Positions 44,762 to 49,984 of a DNA stretch of 64,000 nt are shown here, piece by piece. Within the stretch, counting starts at the first letter, position 1, and every line of letters starts with the position of its first letter. The stretch lies in the NCBI GenBank assembly GCA_029962745.1, contig CM057157.1, forward strand, positions 2,156,835 through 2,220,834. Reading direction: 5' to 3'. The position numbers and the translations under genes were made by a program. The notes beneath the pieces are model-generated. The model made no database searches. It was not told the DNA's origin and saw only the letters and a program-made list of their open reading frames with translations. This stretch comes from Echinometra lucunter (lineage: Eukaryota; Echinodermata; Echinoidea; Camarodonta; Echinometridae).

Positions 44762-46555
44762 TTTGTTTGTGTGTGTGTTTATGTTTGTGTTTGGGTGTTA
44801 TCTATGTCTGTTTATTATGCACCAGACATTCTTTTGAAATTTCGTTGATCTTACTATGACTGAATTTAGATTAAAAAGAGAAGCTATTGTAAAGGGAAAC
44901 AATGGAGCGTGCTCCAAGATTGATTTGTTTACAATAGCTTTCAATCAATATTCATGAGATGACTGCACAATTAAGTCACAAATATCCAAGATGTAATCAT
45001 TCATTTTTCGGAGATCTAGCTTTGATGCCTGGAAGTCCTCATTTCTAAACTGAAAATTCTCCATCAGCTGATATGTTATGATTTGCATCAATGATTGATT
45101 TGCATCAATTAATATACGTCTCCTCTTTAGATAAATACCAATTTAAAAAAGTTAAATGCAGTTTCTACGCTTCTCATAGGAGCTTTAGGTTTAGCTTCAA
45201 GGTTTTTTTATGAAGATTAATAAGCAAAGTATATTACAAAAATCATTGGTGTAAACCAGAATAATACCAAAGAAGGGAAGTGATTCAGGAAGTTACCTCT
45301 GAATATGGCAAACTGTACAAGTTATTTATTTTACATTTCCCATGAAACATTCAGTAGCTAAAGTATGGCAATTATGTTGTTATTGTATTAATTTTATATT
45401 TCTTAAAGGAGACAACTTTTGACACCTCTTTTCACTTTTGTGTAAATTTGTATAAGTTATGCCTTTTATTTTTTTGTTTGGTTTGTTTGTTAAACTGTTT
45501 GGAATAAACTTTAAAAGTTATAAAAGAATTGCAACATTAAAAATAGCATAATGTGAGTTGTGTAATTATTTAGGCTACAAAAAGATCCTTTTCTGTAAGC
45601 AATATCAAAAGTTCAAAACCAGCAACCACTAGTACACACTGATACATGTACACACTAAAACTCCTTACATACAGTAGAATTCTGAGCTTTATTCACACTT
45701 AAAAACAAAAATCATATTGTAATGAGATACAATGGCATGTAAAAAGTTAAACCGCGGGAGAAATGTTTGTTTATGTTTATGATTATTCAATTTCCAGGAA
45801 CATAATTTGAGTTTGTGTATGTGTGTGTTGTACGTACGTGTGGACTTAGATGCTATGTATGTTTGGGTATGTATGTACACGTATGCGGTATGGATTTTAT
45901 CTGTTTGTGTGTTTCTAATATGAGTTTTGTGATTCTAATTATTTCAGAACACTATTTTCATTTGTTGAGGTTAAAAACAACTAAAATTATTGAAAAACAA
46001 AGAATTATAAATCATATTTCCCGTTTTTTACATATTTACCGGACGCCCATCTTATTTACCGGACGGTATTTACCGGTATTTACCACCGGTAATTACCGCT
46101 ACCGGTATTTACCGCCCAACCCTGCTTGTTATGGTGAGTACCAAAATCAAATGGTCCCAAAAAGAACGCCATTGATAATGATACTATACAAAAAATATTA
46201 TTAATGAAAAATCCTAACATCGCATACTGATGCGATCCTGGTTGCCTTTCGGCTTAAATTTTAAGGCATGCGATAGACGAATTCAAAGAGATTTAGCCTA
46301 TATTACTATACTTAGAATCATCAAACTGATCTATGTAGCAAGCTGAGACAACTACAGAGTCAGTACCTGCGTCCAAACTCAACCTTAAGTAAACCGAAGT
46401 AACCTTATATAAGTAGGCCTGTAATGATTACAGGTTTTCATAAATTCTAGCAATTTGTTTCAGTTCATACCTTGTGATGCATTAGAGCTAGGAGCACTGA
46501 TCCCGACACAGAAGACGAGGATAGCAAGACGGCAATCCATCTTCGTATCTGTATT
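8941..46555 (-). CDS. Gene A: two-Ig-domain transmembrane receptor, 13 exons (spliced model)
   Basis: Reconstructed by hand from splice sites. Exons from 5' to 3' are 46555-46471, 44173-43895, 39416-39144, 38503-38357, 38062-38019, 37561-37460, 37258-37157, 34361-34260, 21872-21672, 18745-18539, 17745-17506, 17065-16910 and 9051-8941. The ATG is at 46540. The first exons join in phase 1, and from 37561 onward every junction is phase 0, giving 677 codons. Layout: signal peptide (1-23), V-type Ig (24-117), second Ig (117-208), membrane span (about 225-252) followed by Arg-Arg-Lys, then a tail of about 420 residues with tyrosine motifs. Proteins of this shape are cell-surface recognition or signalling receptors; ligand and pathway cannot be read from sequence. 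All donors are GT except one GC (16909). The weakest links are the 12.4 kb intron before 21872, which could separate two genes, and the last junction across a LINE. No promoter or polyadenylation signal was identified with confidence. Confidence 0.68.
9395..9645. mobile_element. TA-flanked MITE, family 2
   Basis: CACTGTGAAAAATATTGGG at the left is matched, inverted, by CCCAATATTTTAAGAGTG at the right, with TA on both sides (9393-9394 and 9646-9647). It is 251 bp, non-coding, in the last intron of gene A. Confidence 0.7.
10440..11050. other. GC-rich block in AT-rich intron
   Basis: About 600 bp strikingly richer in G+C and CpG than its surroundings, with overlapping open frames on the minus strand in several registers. 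ACCGATGTCCT occurs near both ends (10568 and 11040). The multi-frame openness follows from composition, so I do not call a gene. A dispersed repeat or a CpG-rich insert is likely. Confidence 0.5.
11954..14968 (-). CDS. LINE ORF2: endonuclease plus reverse transcriptase, 1004 aa
   Basis: The N-terminal AP-type endonuclease shows [11 protein letters not shown] (about residue 70), the catalytic Glu in [22 protein letters not shown] and the terminal SDHFPVF. The reverse transcriptase has [45 protein letters not shown] and the active site LFADDTS, followed by [15 protein letters not shown]. The C-terminal region with [11 protein letters not shown] is the usual LINE tail. No internal stops. It nicks target DNA and reverse-transcribes the element RNA at that site (target-primed reverse transcription). 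Confidence 0.95.
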   Translation of the reverse strand: MDMIEKQTYAQFLKSIDLPTISEYLSPEINETESMYNFGPTQSFYTPNEFNDFSKNLDKNNSCLFSVLHCNCRSMNKNFDGLTSFISTLDVQFSLIGIIETWLRDADCFYNINNYSFLARGREEKRGGGVALYIGNDLDFKCRIDLDLNTAHFESIFVEINNFNRNIIVGVIYRPPNQSVQSFIDSFNEILNIVNKENKLLYLMGDFNLNLLQVTSCQRVNEFLDVCLVHNIYPLIHTPTRVTNHSVTLLDNILTNDLDDMFAGIILSDISDHFPVFSISNLKLQLNKEHAFDKRVINEENKYLFVKEVSEISWSIKSHDVNEAYNEFLQKFLNIYESCFPIKNFVKKKFKNKPWFNKSLRKLCNRKCYLYRRYLASSTPVRYEKYKKFRNKVTDVIKKTKKDYFKCKFKNAAGDMINTWKIINTALGRGIKKRVLPSSIQCNEVTENGKGAICNAFNKYFVNIGHALSSSFANSVDSMQYVTKNNSSMFFTPCTPKEVINIVSKFKNGKSPGFDGVLSVLVKSVIHILCYPLSDIINLSLSTGIVPDKLKIAKVIPVYKNGSKDDLSNYRPISILPCFSKILEKCVYIRVYKFLEKCNIITPKQFGFRAGHSTSYAIMEFIRKVSNAFDNKEIMIGLFLDLSKAFDSLDHTILLNKLKCYGIRGIAFEWFKSYISNRKQYVALDKYESQTMTVRCGVPQGSILGPLLFLLYVNDLCNVSNVLELILFADDTSVFMSHRDITILQNRFNTEFDKLVDWLYNNKLVLNIKKTNFLAFTNKHTDITQVKIKVKDSFINQVTHTTFLGITIDNKLSWKEHTGVICNKISKRVGVFYKLKFFPKETLMTLYNTLILPHLYYCIPIWACSSAQNTNRLLLLQKKIIRIVSHSQYLAHTMPLFYNLKTLRISDIYEYHCAIFMFLCFNKLLPSAILNYFELNKNIHRHQTRYSNNFHIPGVRTSVCQNTIFFRGPKIWNVIPLEIRLSKSLNSFKRKMKLYLLHQYSNVQ
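15266..16054 (-). CDS. LINE ORF1: coiled-coil RNA-binding protein, 262 aa
   Basis: Residues about 30-120 are heptad-rich (for example [20 protein letters not shown]), consistent with a trimerising coiled coil. Then [19 protein letters not shown] opens an RRM-like domain, and a C-terminal region with [10 protein letters not shown] and [15 protein letters not shown] follows. This is the typical layout of L1-type ORF1 proteins, which coat the element RNA. It reads in the same direction as ORF2 and upstream of it. Confidence 0.85.
   Translation of the reverse strand: MSNKTVKAVMAELFEKEEFFQAISDGVEKKLGTILDRLIQQESHIAKFESACKVRDGQIHGLEAKLGSLETRCDKLESDLMDAQNGKDEREKQLESLQMELHNRNEEVHSLKRSMNSLEQYSRRNCVRIFGIKEKSGESTDEIVCNFAQKIGITFNSSDIDRSHRVGKVPADKGKSRGIIAKFRSYKCCQQLIMNRKKLKGLHISVFEDLTASNFKLLRDAQACPKSLAAWSLSGRIYVSAAAADGSSVKHLITCKDDLQRL
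16910..17065 (-). CDS. Gene A exon 11, ending at a GC donor
   Basis: The exon has 156 nt in phase 0 after acceptor CTTTTGTTAG. The peptide starts [20 protein letters not shown] and ends LKSRFTNM. No GT donor lies at its end, but ATG|GCAAGT matches the well-known minor GC-AG donor class (best form AG|GCAAGT). If left unspliced the frame continues only Ala-Ser-Ile and then TAA, so this could also serve as an alternative last exon. I prefer the GC donor because the phase fits the last exon at 9051. Confidence 0.5.
17506..17745 (-). CDS. Gene A exon 10: Ser/Met-rich start, helical end
   Basis: The exon has 240 nt, phase 0 at both ends (acceptor CTACATGCAG, donor CCAGTG|GTAAGT). The first 30 residues are rich in Ser, Met and His ([20 protein letters not shown]). 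Then comes a probable helix ([20 protein letters not shown] followed by [15 protein letters not shown]) similar in pattern to exon 8. No function is assigned. Confidence 0.58.
18539..18745 (-). CDS. Gene A exon 9: acidic, unknown
   Basis: The exon has 207 nt, phase 0 at both ends (acceptor TTTGCTTTCAG, donor CACCAG|GTTAGG). The peptide includes [20 protein letters not shown] and [17 protein letters not shown]. It is strongly acidic in the middle. No known domain is recognised. The open frame, good splice sites and phase agreement with neighbours support it as coding. Confidence 0.58.
18906..19258 (+). pseudogene. Decayed LINE reverse transcriptase, 5' part
   Basis: The translation shows [20 protein letters not shown] and [10 protein letters not shown], a degenerate version of the G-x-P-Q-G and Y/FADD motifs of reverse transcriptase. 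It is 5'-truncated and interrupted by a SINE; the same element resumes at 19561. It lies antisense within a gene A intron. Confidence 0.8.
19283..19560 (-). mobile_element. tRNA-derived SINE with (TAG)n tail
   Basis: On the minus strand the 5' head GGCTCAATTGATAGAGC resembles a tRNA A box, and GGGTTCTCTCC about 40 nt on resembles a B box. A non-tRNA body follows and ends CTACCCTGGGTTAATAAGA, then a TAG/CTA repeat. It has jumped into the LINE relic that flanks it. Transcription would be by RNA polymerase III. It is not a functional tRNA gene, as stems and loop sizes are irregular. Confidence 0.75.
19561..20095 (+). pseudogene. Decayed LINE reverse transcriptase, 3' part
   Basis: Resumes after the SINE with [20 protein letters not shown] and an in-frame stop, then [34 protein letters not shown] and [11 protein letters not shown]. 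These are the thumb/tail blocks typical of LINE ORF2. Several stops and frameshifts. Confidence 0.75.
20110..20790 (-). pseudogene. 5'-truncated LINE ORF2 relic
   Basis: Minus-strand pieces include [20 protein letters not shown] and LVLSRLDY, then [19 protein letters not shown] and [18 protein letters not shown], the usual C-terminal end of CR1/L2-style reverse transcriptases. Frames are broken. The 3' portion around 20120-20170 has the GCGCTTTGGGCC-type sequence seen in such 3' UTRs. Confidence 0.75.
20849..21075. mobile_element. Short hAT-like MITE
   Basis: CAGGGCGGCGCC on the left, GGCGCGGCGCT on the reverse of the right end (GCGCCGCGCCTG), and internal poly-G/poly-C. Flanks CATGGAAG and CTTTGAAG agree at six of eight positions, consistent with a hAT 8-bp duplication. 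Confidence 0.5.
21244..21650. mobile_element. MITE with TTTACACTCACTTC termini
   Basis: TTTACACTCACTTCGCTAGA at the left is mirrored by CTCTAGAAGTGAGTGTAAA at the right. About 407 bp, non-coding. It ends only 22 bp from the donor of gene A exon 8 (21672). Confidence 0.6.
21672..21872 (-). CDS. Gene A exon 8: helical, charged, unknown
   Basis: The exon has 201 nt, phase 0 at both ends (acceptor TTTTTAATTAG, donor GACACG|GTCAGT). The peptide includes [20 protein letters not shown] and [18 protein letters not shown], which look like amphipathic helices. It weakly resembles exon 10 ([20 protein letters not shown]), suggesting an internal repeat. No named domain is recognised. A 12.4 kb intron separates it from exon 7, so it could belong to a separate downstream gene; frame compatibility argues for one gene. 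A MITE-like inverted repeat ends 22 bp from its donor. Confidence 0.55.
24760..25060 (+). other. Possible LINE 3' end
   Basis: GGGCTATCATTTCGATTATT and a terminal AAATAAATAAACAAACAAAC run look like the 3' UTR and tail of a 5'-truncated CR1-like element. No coding part remains. Tentative. Confidence 0.25.
26094..26512. repeat. hAT-type repeat with 'GAGCGAGCG' tandem units, left part
   Basis: Starts with CAGGGGCGTCACC (a hAT-like terminus) and a poly-G run, then about 190-bp units of the form 'TTTTCAT..AGAAGTGATAATTC...TTCGCTTTCCCAA...GAGCGAGCG..GGGAAAAT'. The array is interrupted at 26513 by element E2 and continues at 28552. Confidence 0.7.
26517..28551. mobile_element. Element E2: 2.0 kb, ATAG duplication, eight copies of an internal 17-mer
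   Basis: Terminal inverted repeats GGGCAATTCCA and TGGAATTGCCC are flanked by ATAG (26513-26516 and 28552-28555). Copies of GTCATGTCCGTTACGCT, intact or slightly varied, lie near 26665 and 27403 (reverse), 27253, 27801, 28148, 28171, 28349 and 28525 (forward). A segment of about 170 bp is duplicated (about 26690-26850 and 27425-27580). No open frame. It splits the GAGCGAGCG repeat, which rejoins cleanly across it. Confidence 0.75.
28556..28930. repeat. GAGCGAGCG-type repeat, continuation after E2
   Basis: Two more units with CTTTTCATGGTAGAAGTGAT and ACGAGCGGGTGCAGCGAGGA. Joining 26512 to 28556 restores the unit structure seen at 33520-33960. Confidence 0.7.
29440..29753. repeat. Segment repeated at 32965-33275, copy 1
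   Basis: Shares long blocks with the second copy, for example ATTTATTTCAAATGTGATTT and CCCCATAAATTTCGG. The 29754 transposon sits at its right end. Confidence 0.75.
29754..30135. mobile_element. CCCTGATAGCAGA transposon, half copy
   Basis: Begins CCCTGATAGCAGACG and aligns with the left half of the 31943 copy (GTCCACACGTCATA, GACGTC-rich stretches). The right half and terminus are missing. Confidence 0.65.
30540..31165. repeat. Diverged tandem repeat, about 180-200 bp units
   Basis: CCTTTCAAGATTTCAAAGCT or close variants recur near 30752, 30951 and 31127, each preceded by a 'TTTTCTT..GAAAA..GGAGTA' block and followed by AAGCAAGA.TTTAA...CATGA. Three to four units. Confidence 0.65.
31943..32887. 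mobile_element. CCCTGATAGCAGA transposon, full copy (945 bp)
   Basis: Starts CCCTGATAGCAGA and ends TCTGCTATGAGGG. Very rich in ACGTC/GACGT motifs (for example GACGTCTTTA). No open frame. The same element lies in inverse orientation at 39721-40682. Confidence 0.8.
32965..33275. repeat. Segment repeated at 29440-29753, copy 2
   Basis: Second copy of the block ending ACTCTGAAAATATATAA. Here the transposon is absent at the equivalent site, so it shows an approximate pre-insertion state. Confidence 0.7.
33520..33960. repeat. GAGCGAGCG-type repeat units
   Basis: Two to three tandem units with GAGAAGTGATAATTC, CCGTTTGCTTTCCCAA and GAGCGAGCGAGGAAAA. Same family as 26094, 28556, 42182 and 49985. 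Confidence 0.7.
34260..34361 (-). CDS. Gene A tail exon 7: third 34-codon tyrosine exon
   Basis: The exon has 102 nt, phase 0 at both ends (acceptor CCTTTCCTCAG, donor GATGTT|GTAAGT). The peptide ends [15 protein letters not shown]. Exact length, phase and the shared D-Y-x-x-K-D core show that it is an older relative of exons 6A and 6B, although the first half ([15 protein letters not shown]) has diverged. The tyrosine is at about residue 364 with Ile at -2, which is ITIM-like on that side only. Confidence 0.72.
34564..34716. repeat. Three (TA)n arrays with a shared spacer
   Basis: TA tracts are separated by ACCGATGTATATAATCATAT and its near copy, so the tract plus spacer was itself duplicated. 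Confidence 0.9.
34720..37105. other. Gene A intron 7, unremarkable
   Basis: No exon or delimited transposon recognised. Contains a CATGG pentamer run at 35728-35752 and some GC-richer DNA at 35140-35440. An open frame at 34814-35017 on the plus strand has no recognisable features. Confidence 0.4.
37157..37258 (-). CDS. Gene A tail exon 6B: duplicated exon lacking the second tyrosine
   Basis: Same length, phases and splice signals as exon 6A, 303 bp further on. The peptide ends [16 protein letters not shown], so the motif tyrosine is replaced by cysteine (TAT to TGT) while the first tyrosine (Y-G-G-E) is kept. There are seven base differences from 6A: three silent and four amino-acid changing. 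Because both copies are phase 0 they can be included together or used alternatively without shifting the frame. Confidence 0.72.
37460..37561 (-). CDS. Gene A tail exon 6A: 34 codons with tyrosine motif
   Basis: The exon has 102 nt, phase 0 at both ends, acceptor CCATTGACAG and donor AAGAAT|GTAAG. The peptide starts [10 protein letters not shown] and ends [16 protein letters not shown]. Two cytoplasmic tyrosines (protein positions about 291 and 297) lie in acidic or small-residue contexts, resembling phosphorylation or SH2-docking sites. Neither fits the strict ITIM spacing, because Lys is at Tyr+3. The exon is one copy of a 303-bp tandem duplication and is related to the exons at 37157-37258 and 34260-34361. 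Confidence 0.75.
38019..38062 (-). CDS. Gene A short juxtamembrane exon
   Basis: This 44-nt exon lies between TATTATACAG and ACG|GTAATA. Read from the incoming phase 1 it gives [15 protein letters not shown] and ends in phase 0, which is exactly what the next exon (starting CCC at 37561) needs. A second acceptor (GGGAAG, five bases in) would lead to a stop codon in the next exon, so I chose the first. It is small and has no recognisable motif; the phase argument is the main support. Confidence 0.55.
38357..38503 (-). CDS. Gene A exon: stalk, transmembrane helix and stop-transfer
   Basis: The exon has 147 nt, phase 1 at both ends (acceptor TATTTAG, donor ATGG|GTTAGT). It encodes a proline-rich stalk ([14 protein letters not shown]), then about 28 hydrophobic residues (approximately protein residues 225-252, including [16 protein letters not shown]) and then Tyr-Arg-Arg-Lys. 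This is a classic type I membrane span with a positive cytoplasmic anchor. It places both Ig domains outside the cell and everything downstream inside. Confidence 0.85.
39144..39416 (-). CDS. Gene A exon: second immunoglobulin domain (C2-like)
   Basis: The exon has 273 nt, phase 1 at both ends, acceptor TCTTTGCATAG and donor CGTG|GTAGG. The peptide contains [19 protein letters not shown] and [10 protein letters not shown], giving Cys-Trp-Cys at Ig spacing, but it lacks the D-x-G-x-Y/F-x-C run, as in C2-like or second domains of two-domain receptors. Extra cysteines near its start (NCKD and CSCY) could form an additional disulfide. Asn-x-Thr glycosylation sequons occur in ANIT, TNVT and ANKT. 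Confidence 0.8.
39721..40682. mobile_element. CCCTGATAGCAGA transposon, full copy, inverted (962 bp)
   Basis: Begins CCCTGATAGCAGAGACTGG and ends CCGTCTGCTATCAGGG. It is the reverse complement of the 31943 copy along its whole length. It lies in the intron between the two Ig exons of gene A. The target duplication is not clear. Confidence 0.8.
41458..43821. mobile_element. Element E3: 2.4 kb, AAAT duplication, TGTGGGTTAGCA motifs, with nested hAT
   Basis: Ends GAGGGGGTCGGTGCAATATA and the matching inverted TATACTGCACCGACCCCCTC. AAAT lies on both outer sides (41454-41457, 43822-43825). TGTGGGTTAGCA or its reverse occurs at about 41479, 41644, 42061, 43599 and 43789. Non-coding. Without the nested hAT its own length is about 1.0 kb. 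Located in the intron between gene A's Ig exons; its right end is 74 bp from the V exon donor. Confidence 0.75.
42182..43516. mobile_element. hAT element of the GAGCGAGCG family, nested in E3
   Basis: CAGGCGCGGTTCT at the left and AGAACCGCGCCTG at the right. Flanks TGTGTGAT and TATGTGAT agree at seven of eight positions (8-bp hAT-type duplication). The interior holds a poly-G run, CA repeats, three to four GAGCGAGCG-type units and a poly-C run; no transposase. This copy defines the termini of the whole dispersed family. Confidence 0.75.
43895..44173 (-). CDS. Gene A exon: V-type immunoglobulin domain
   Basis: The exon has 279 nt with phase 1 at both ends (acceptor TTTCTACCAG, donor TTAG|GTATGG). 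The translation shows the Ig hallmarks: first cysteine in VTLRCQIP, tryptophan in FLYWRKDG, and the D-x-G-x-F-x-C signature in [12 protein letters not shown]. One exon per Ig domain with 1-1 phase is the usual layout of Ig-superfamily genes. It aligns throughout with the partial exon at 1-164, which shares LRC and LYWRKDG, so the two are paralogous. The domain is extracellular and most likely binds the ligand. Confidence 0.88.
44510..46124. mobile_element. Non-autonomous hAT element with ACCGGTATTT terminal arrays
   Basis: Terminal CAGGGTTGG and CCAACCCTG are flanked by an exact 8-bp duplication CTTGTTAT (44502-44509, 46125-46132). Just inside each end are arrays of GGTATTTACC and ACCGGTATTTACCGG, with CCGGACG nearby. 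1615 bp, with a (TG)n run at about 44727-44780 and no transposase. It sits in intron 1 of gene A. Confidence 0.9.
46471..46555 (-). CDS. Gene A exon with start codon and signal peptide
   Basis: Fifteen bases of 5' UTR follow a good acceptor (TTAATTACAG ending at 46556), so at least one untranslated exon lies upstream. From ATG at 46540 the peptide [20 protein letters not shown] continues to Ala-Ser-Gln: a short charged start, a hydrophobic core and small residues near the likely cleavage site. The exon ends CAAG|GTATG in phase 1. Gene B has an exon of identical length and phase at 823-907, also ending Ala-Ser-Gln, which strongly supports this start. Confidence 0.8.
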
Positions 46556-46790
46556 CTGTAATTAAAAATATAAAACCATTGAGTGAATATAGTTTGAATA
46601 TCCTCCTCTTGCCGTCTTTTAAGACAGCTTTTAACTAAAGACTAAACATTAATGAAAGGGTTGGTGTCATTAGTAAACTATGATAGTGGCAGTAGTGGCA
46701 GGAAGTGAAAAGGGGGAGATGAAGGACGAGGGGTAGAGATCAGGATGAGACCTCAGGAAAAGCAGGAGTAATCATAGTAATAGTACTATT

Positions 46791-46848
<58 letters not shown>

Positions 46849-48248
46849 CAGTAGCAGCAGTAGTAGTAGTAGTAGTAGCAGCAGCAGTATAGTGACAGGT
46901 CAGGATGTAAGTTAGGAGTGTAGAGCTGATAAAAAAAATCATCAGACTAGCATGAGTAAGACTTTTTCCATAATTTTACAAAATATGATTTTGAGTACTG
47001 AATACTGTTTTTGTTACAATTTGTTGTCAAATCATTTTATCTAGTTCAGTCAAATTAAGTTGAAATTGTATTTTATCTGTTATATCCCTGCACCAACATT
47101 GTCAATAACTTTTACCACTAGACCTGTGCTCACAGATTTAGAAATAGGGCTTCGTATCACCCCCCCCCCTCCACGAACTTGCCCTAGGCTATTCTTCACT
47201 CCCTCGATTAGTAGAGCGGCATAGCCGAAAGATTGTGCACTTATATTTGGCACATCTATAAAGTAATCCACACTAATCAATAACTGATATGGAAGCACTT
47301 CCAGGAATAGTTTAATGGGCAATTTCCATATTATTGTGATTCATTCTTGACACCTCCTCGACGATTACCCATTTCATCCGTCAAAAAGTTCGAACCCTAC
47401 CGATACGTAATACTCGGCCGTAGGGGTTAATAATTCAAAAGCTTCTCTATCATGTCTATTCAGAACGTGAAATGTTGGGCGACATTTCAACATGTGCAAA
47501 GACAAGACTGCTTTGGTGGAGTTTAAACAATATTACTCGATAATGCAGCTCACCTTAACTGTAATGTTGGCCAACTATTCTTTAACCCTTTTAAAAGTGG
47601 CATAGCGTGGGTCCAGCCATTAATATGGGCACCCAAATCATGGGGGGGGGGGGGGGAGGGGATACTCAGCAGACGAAAATCCAGAGAACAATCCCATCGA
47701 GGAGGATAGTATCGTCTTCCTTTCTTCCTCTGAATCTCACATTTTTATCTCTTTTTTTTCCATTTTAATTGAGGGGCGGTATGTAAGCCCAGTAAAGCGT
47801 ATTTGAGAAACTAAGATCCTTAGATTGTGACTATCATGAGTTTGGTAAAAGATTATAAAGGTTTCTGCAGACAGTGTACCATAAGAGAAAAGATCATAAC
47901 AGAAATTCGTCGATTTTATTTGAAACAGCATTATGGGTCAGTCATGATGACATAAATTCAGTCGCCGAATTAGATTTACATTTGAGGGTTCAAGTTTAAT
48001 GTATTTGTGTATGCCGTTTAATATCTAAATTCGAAAAAGGGTATCTGCCTCAGTCATGGGGAGAAGAAAATAATGCGATTTAGCCGGGGGTACAGCTCTA
48101 ATCACGAGTTAGGGCACAATCGTGCAACAATGAGACTTACTATTTCATGAAGTTATGAAATAGTGATGCGTATATGTCCCTTTGTACCCGTATACCATTC
48201 TGATCCTGCAATCAATAACGGTGGCTCTTTTTTTCATTTTCATAGCGA
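46556..48248. other. Upstream region of gene A
   Basis: The acceptor at 46556-46557 shows that a 5' UTR exon lies further up; a possible donor reads TTAAG|GTGAGC on the minus strand near 47553, but this is a guess. An (AGT)n microsatellite occupies about 46792-46887. Poly-C at 47161 and poly-G at 47642. No promoter recognised. Confidence 0.35.
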
Positions 48249-48748
48249 NNNNNNNNNNNNNNNNNNNNNNNNNNNNNNNNNNNNNNNNNNNNNNNNNNNN
48301 NNNNNNNNNNNNNNNNNNNNNNNNNNNNNNNNNNNNNNNNNNNNNNNNNNNNNNNNNNNNNNNNNNNNNNNNNNNNNNNNNNNNNNNNNNNNNNNNNNNN
48401 NNNNNNNNNNNNNNNNNNNNNNNNNNNNNNNNNNNNNNNNNNNNNNNNNNNNNNNNNNNNNNNNNNNNNNNNNNNNNNNNNNNNNNNNNNNNNNNNNNNN
48501 NNNNNNNNNNNNNNNNNNNNNNNNNNNNNNNNNNNNNNNNNNNNNNNNNNNNNNNNNNNNNNNNNNNNNNNNNNNNNNNNNNNNNNNNNNNNNNNNNNNN
48601 NNNNNNNNNNNNNNNNNNNNNNNNNNNNNNNNNNNNNNNNNNNNNNNNNNNNNNNNNNNNNNNNNNNNNNNNNNNNNNNNNNNNNNNNNNNNNNNNNNNN
48701 NNNNNNNNNNNNNNNNNNNNNNNNNNNNNNNNNNNNNNNNNNNNNNNN
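48249..48748. other. Assembly gap, 500 N
   Basis: Exactly 500 undetermined bases, probably a placeholder for a gap of unknown size. Open frames across it are meaningless. Confidence 1.
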
Positions 48749-49204
48749 CTAAGCTCAATCCCCAATATGGAATAAACCCACTCATTTGATTAAGAATGGG
48801 CTGTGTCACGGAATGACATTACTTGTCATTTTGTATTGAACATCATCTGACGGTGTCATCTCATCTGGATGGGCATCTCATCCGGTGACACCCGTTGCTG
48901 ACTAGTAGGCCTACTTACAACCTTAAAAATGTTCACGGACAACAACTGCCGACTCAAATTTTCAAATTTTAAAGACATTTCGCTCTGCGACTGGGTGCAG
49001 TTCCTTTTTTTAAAAGGGTTGCTTGGCTTGCTTGCACATAATTCGCGTGTCGTTAGCTGACAGATTGCCTATTTTTAAAGGTGACCAAAAGATCATCGAA
49101 TCATCACCGTCTCTTTGCGTCTGTGATAATGATAGCTGCGCAGAAATGTTTTGTGCATAATCCAGTAAAGGAAACAAAGGAAATCGCGATCATTCGCGTT
49201 TAAT

Positions 49205-49590
49205 TGAAGGTTACAGTTCGTTATTCCAGAGGTTCGTTATTGAGAAGGTTCGTTAGTCCGAAAATAAAAAAAAGGGTTCGTTATTCCACAGATTCGTTAA
49301 TCCGAATCAACATAAGGTTCGTTGTTCCGAAAGTTCGTTAGTCCGAAAATAAGGTTCGTTAGTTCGTAAGTTATTTTCGGACTAACGAACCTTACTTCTT
49401 TTTCGGACTTTCGAATCTTCGGAATAGCGAAGCTTATTTCGTTTTCGAATTAACGAATCTTCGGAATAATGAACCTTATTTGATTTTCGGATTAACGAAC
49501 CTTATTTCATTTTCGGACTAACGAATCTTCGGAATAACGCCACAAATGTTCGGATTAGCGAATCCTTTTTTCCTTTTCGGGCTAACGAAC
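49205..49590. repeat. TTCGTTATTCCGAA palindromic array, copy 1
   Basis: The left half repeats GGTTCGTTATTCCGAA and GTTCGTTAGTCCGAAAATAA; the right half, from about 49368, carries the reverse complement (TTATTTTCGGACTAACGAAC). The whole is a roughly 390-bp imperfect hairpin made of 20-30 bp units. Confidence 0.85.
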
Positions 49591-49597
49591 ATCTAGC

Positions 49598-49984
49598 TAT
49601 AGACCAATTTCACCTCCGGTTTATGTATTCGGCCCTCTATCGGCAACGCCATTGCTGCGGTGGGCGAGCACGCTAACCGCGATTGGCTCTGTGTACAAAA
49701 TAAATGTAAAATATGAGATATGCCCTAATATTGTTCAATTTACTTTATTCTAGATCAAAAAAATAAAGCATGGATACATGGGTAGATGAGGTAAGACAAT
49801 GGCCATATCTGACAGATTAAGGTATGATGTATTTTTGTACTTTCGATAGTTTTTCAACTTAGTTTTGTCAGTATAAGTTCGATTGCAGCATAGAAGCCGT
49901 AGTAAACGGGAGCGCTTAATCTTACCCTGTTTACAAAGTCATGTTTTCACTCATTAAATTTTACGCCAAAGTACGTAATGAAAA
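49598..49984. mobile_element. TAGACCAATTTCAC MITE, right-truncated copy
   Basis: Begins TATAGACCAATTTCAC and shares GCCATTGCTGCGGTGGGC and GCGATTGGCTCTGTGTAC with the full copy at 54193-54981. Breaks off where poly-C and the hAT repeat begin. Confidence 0.7.

Noticed and set aside
48145..48809. Four open frames across the N block
   Set aside because: Undetermined bases simply contain no stop codons.
49205..49590. CRISPR-like array
   Set aside because: Short repeated units, but they are inverted around a centre, spacing is irregular and the genome is animal.
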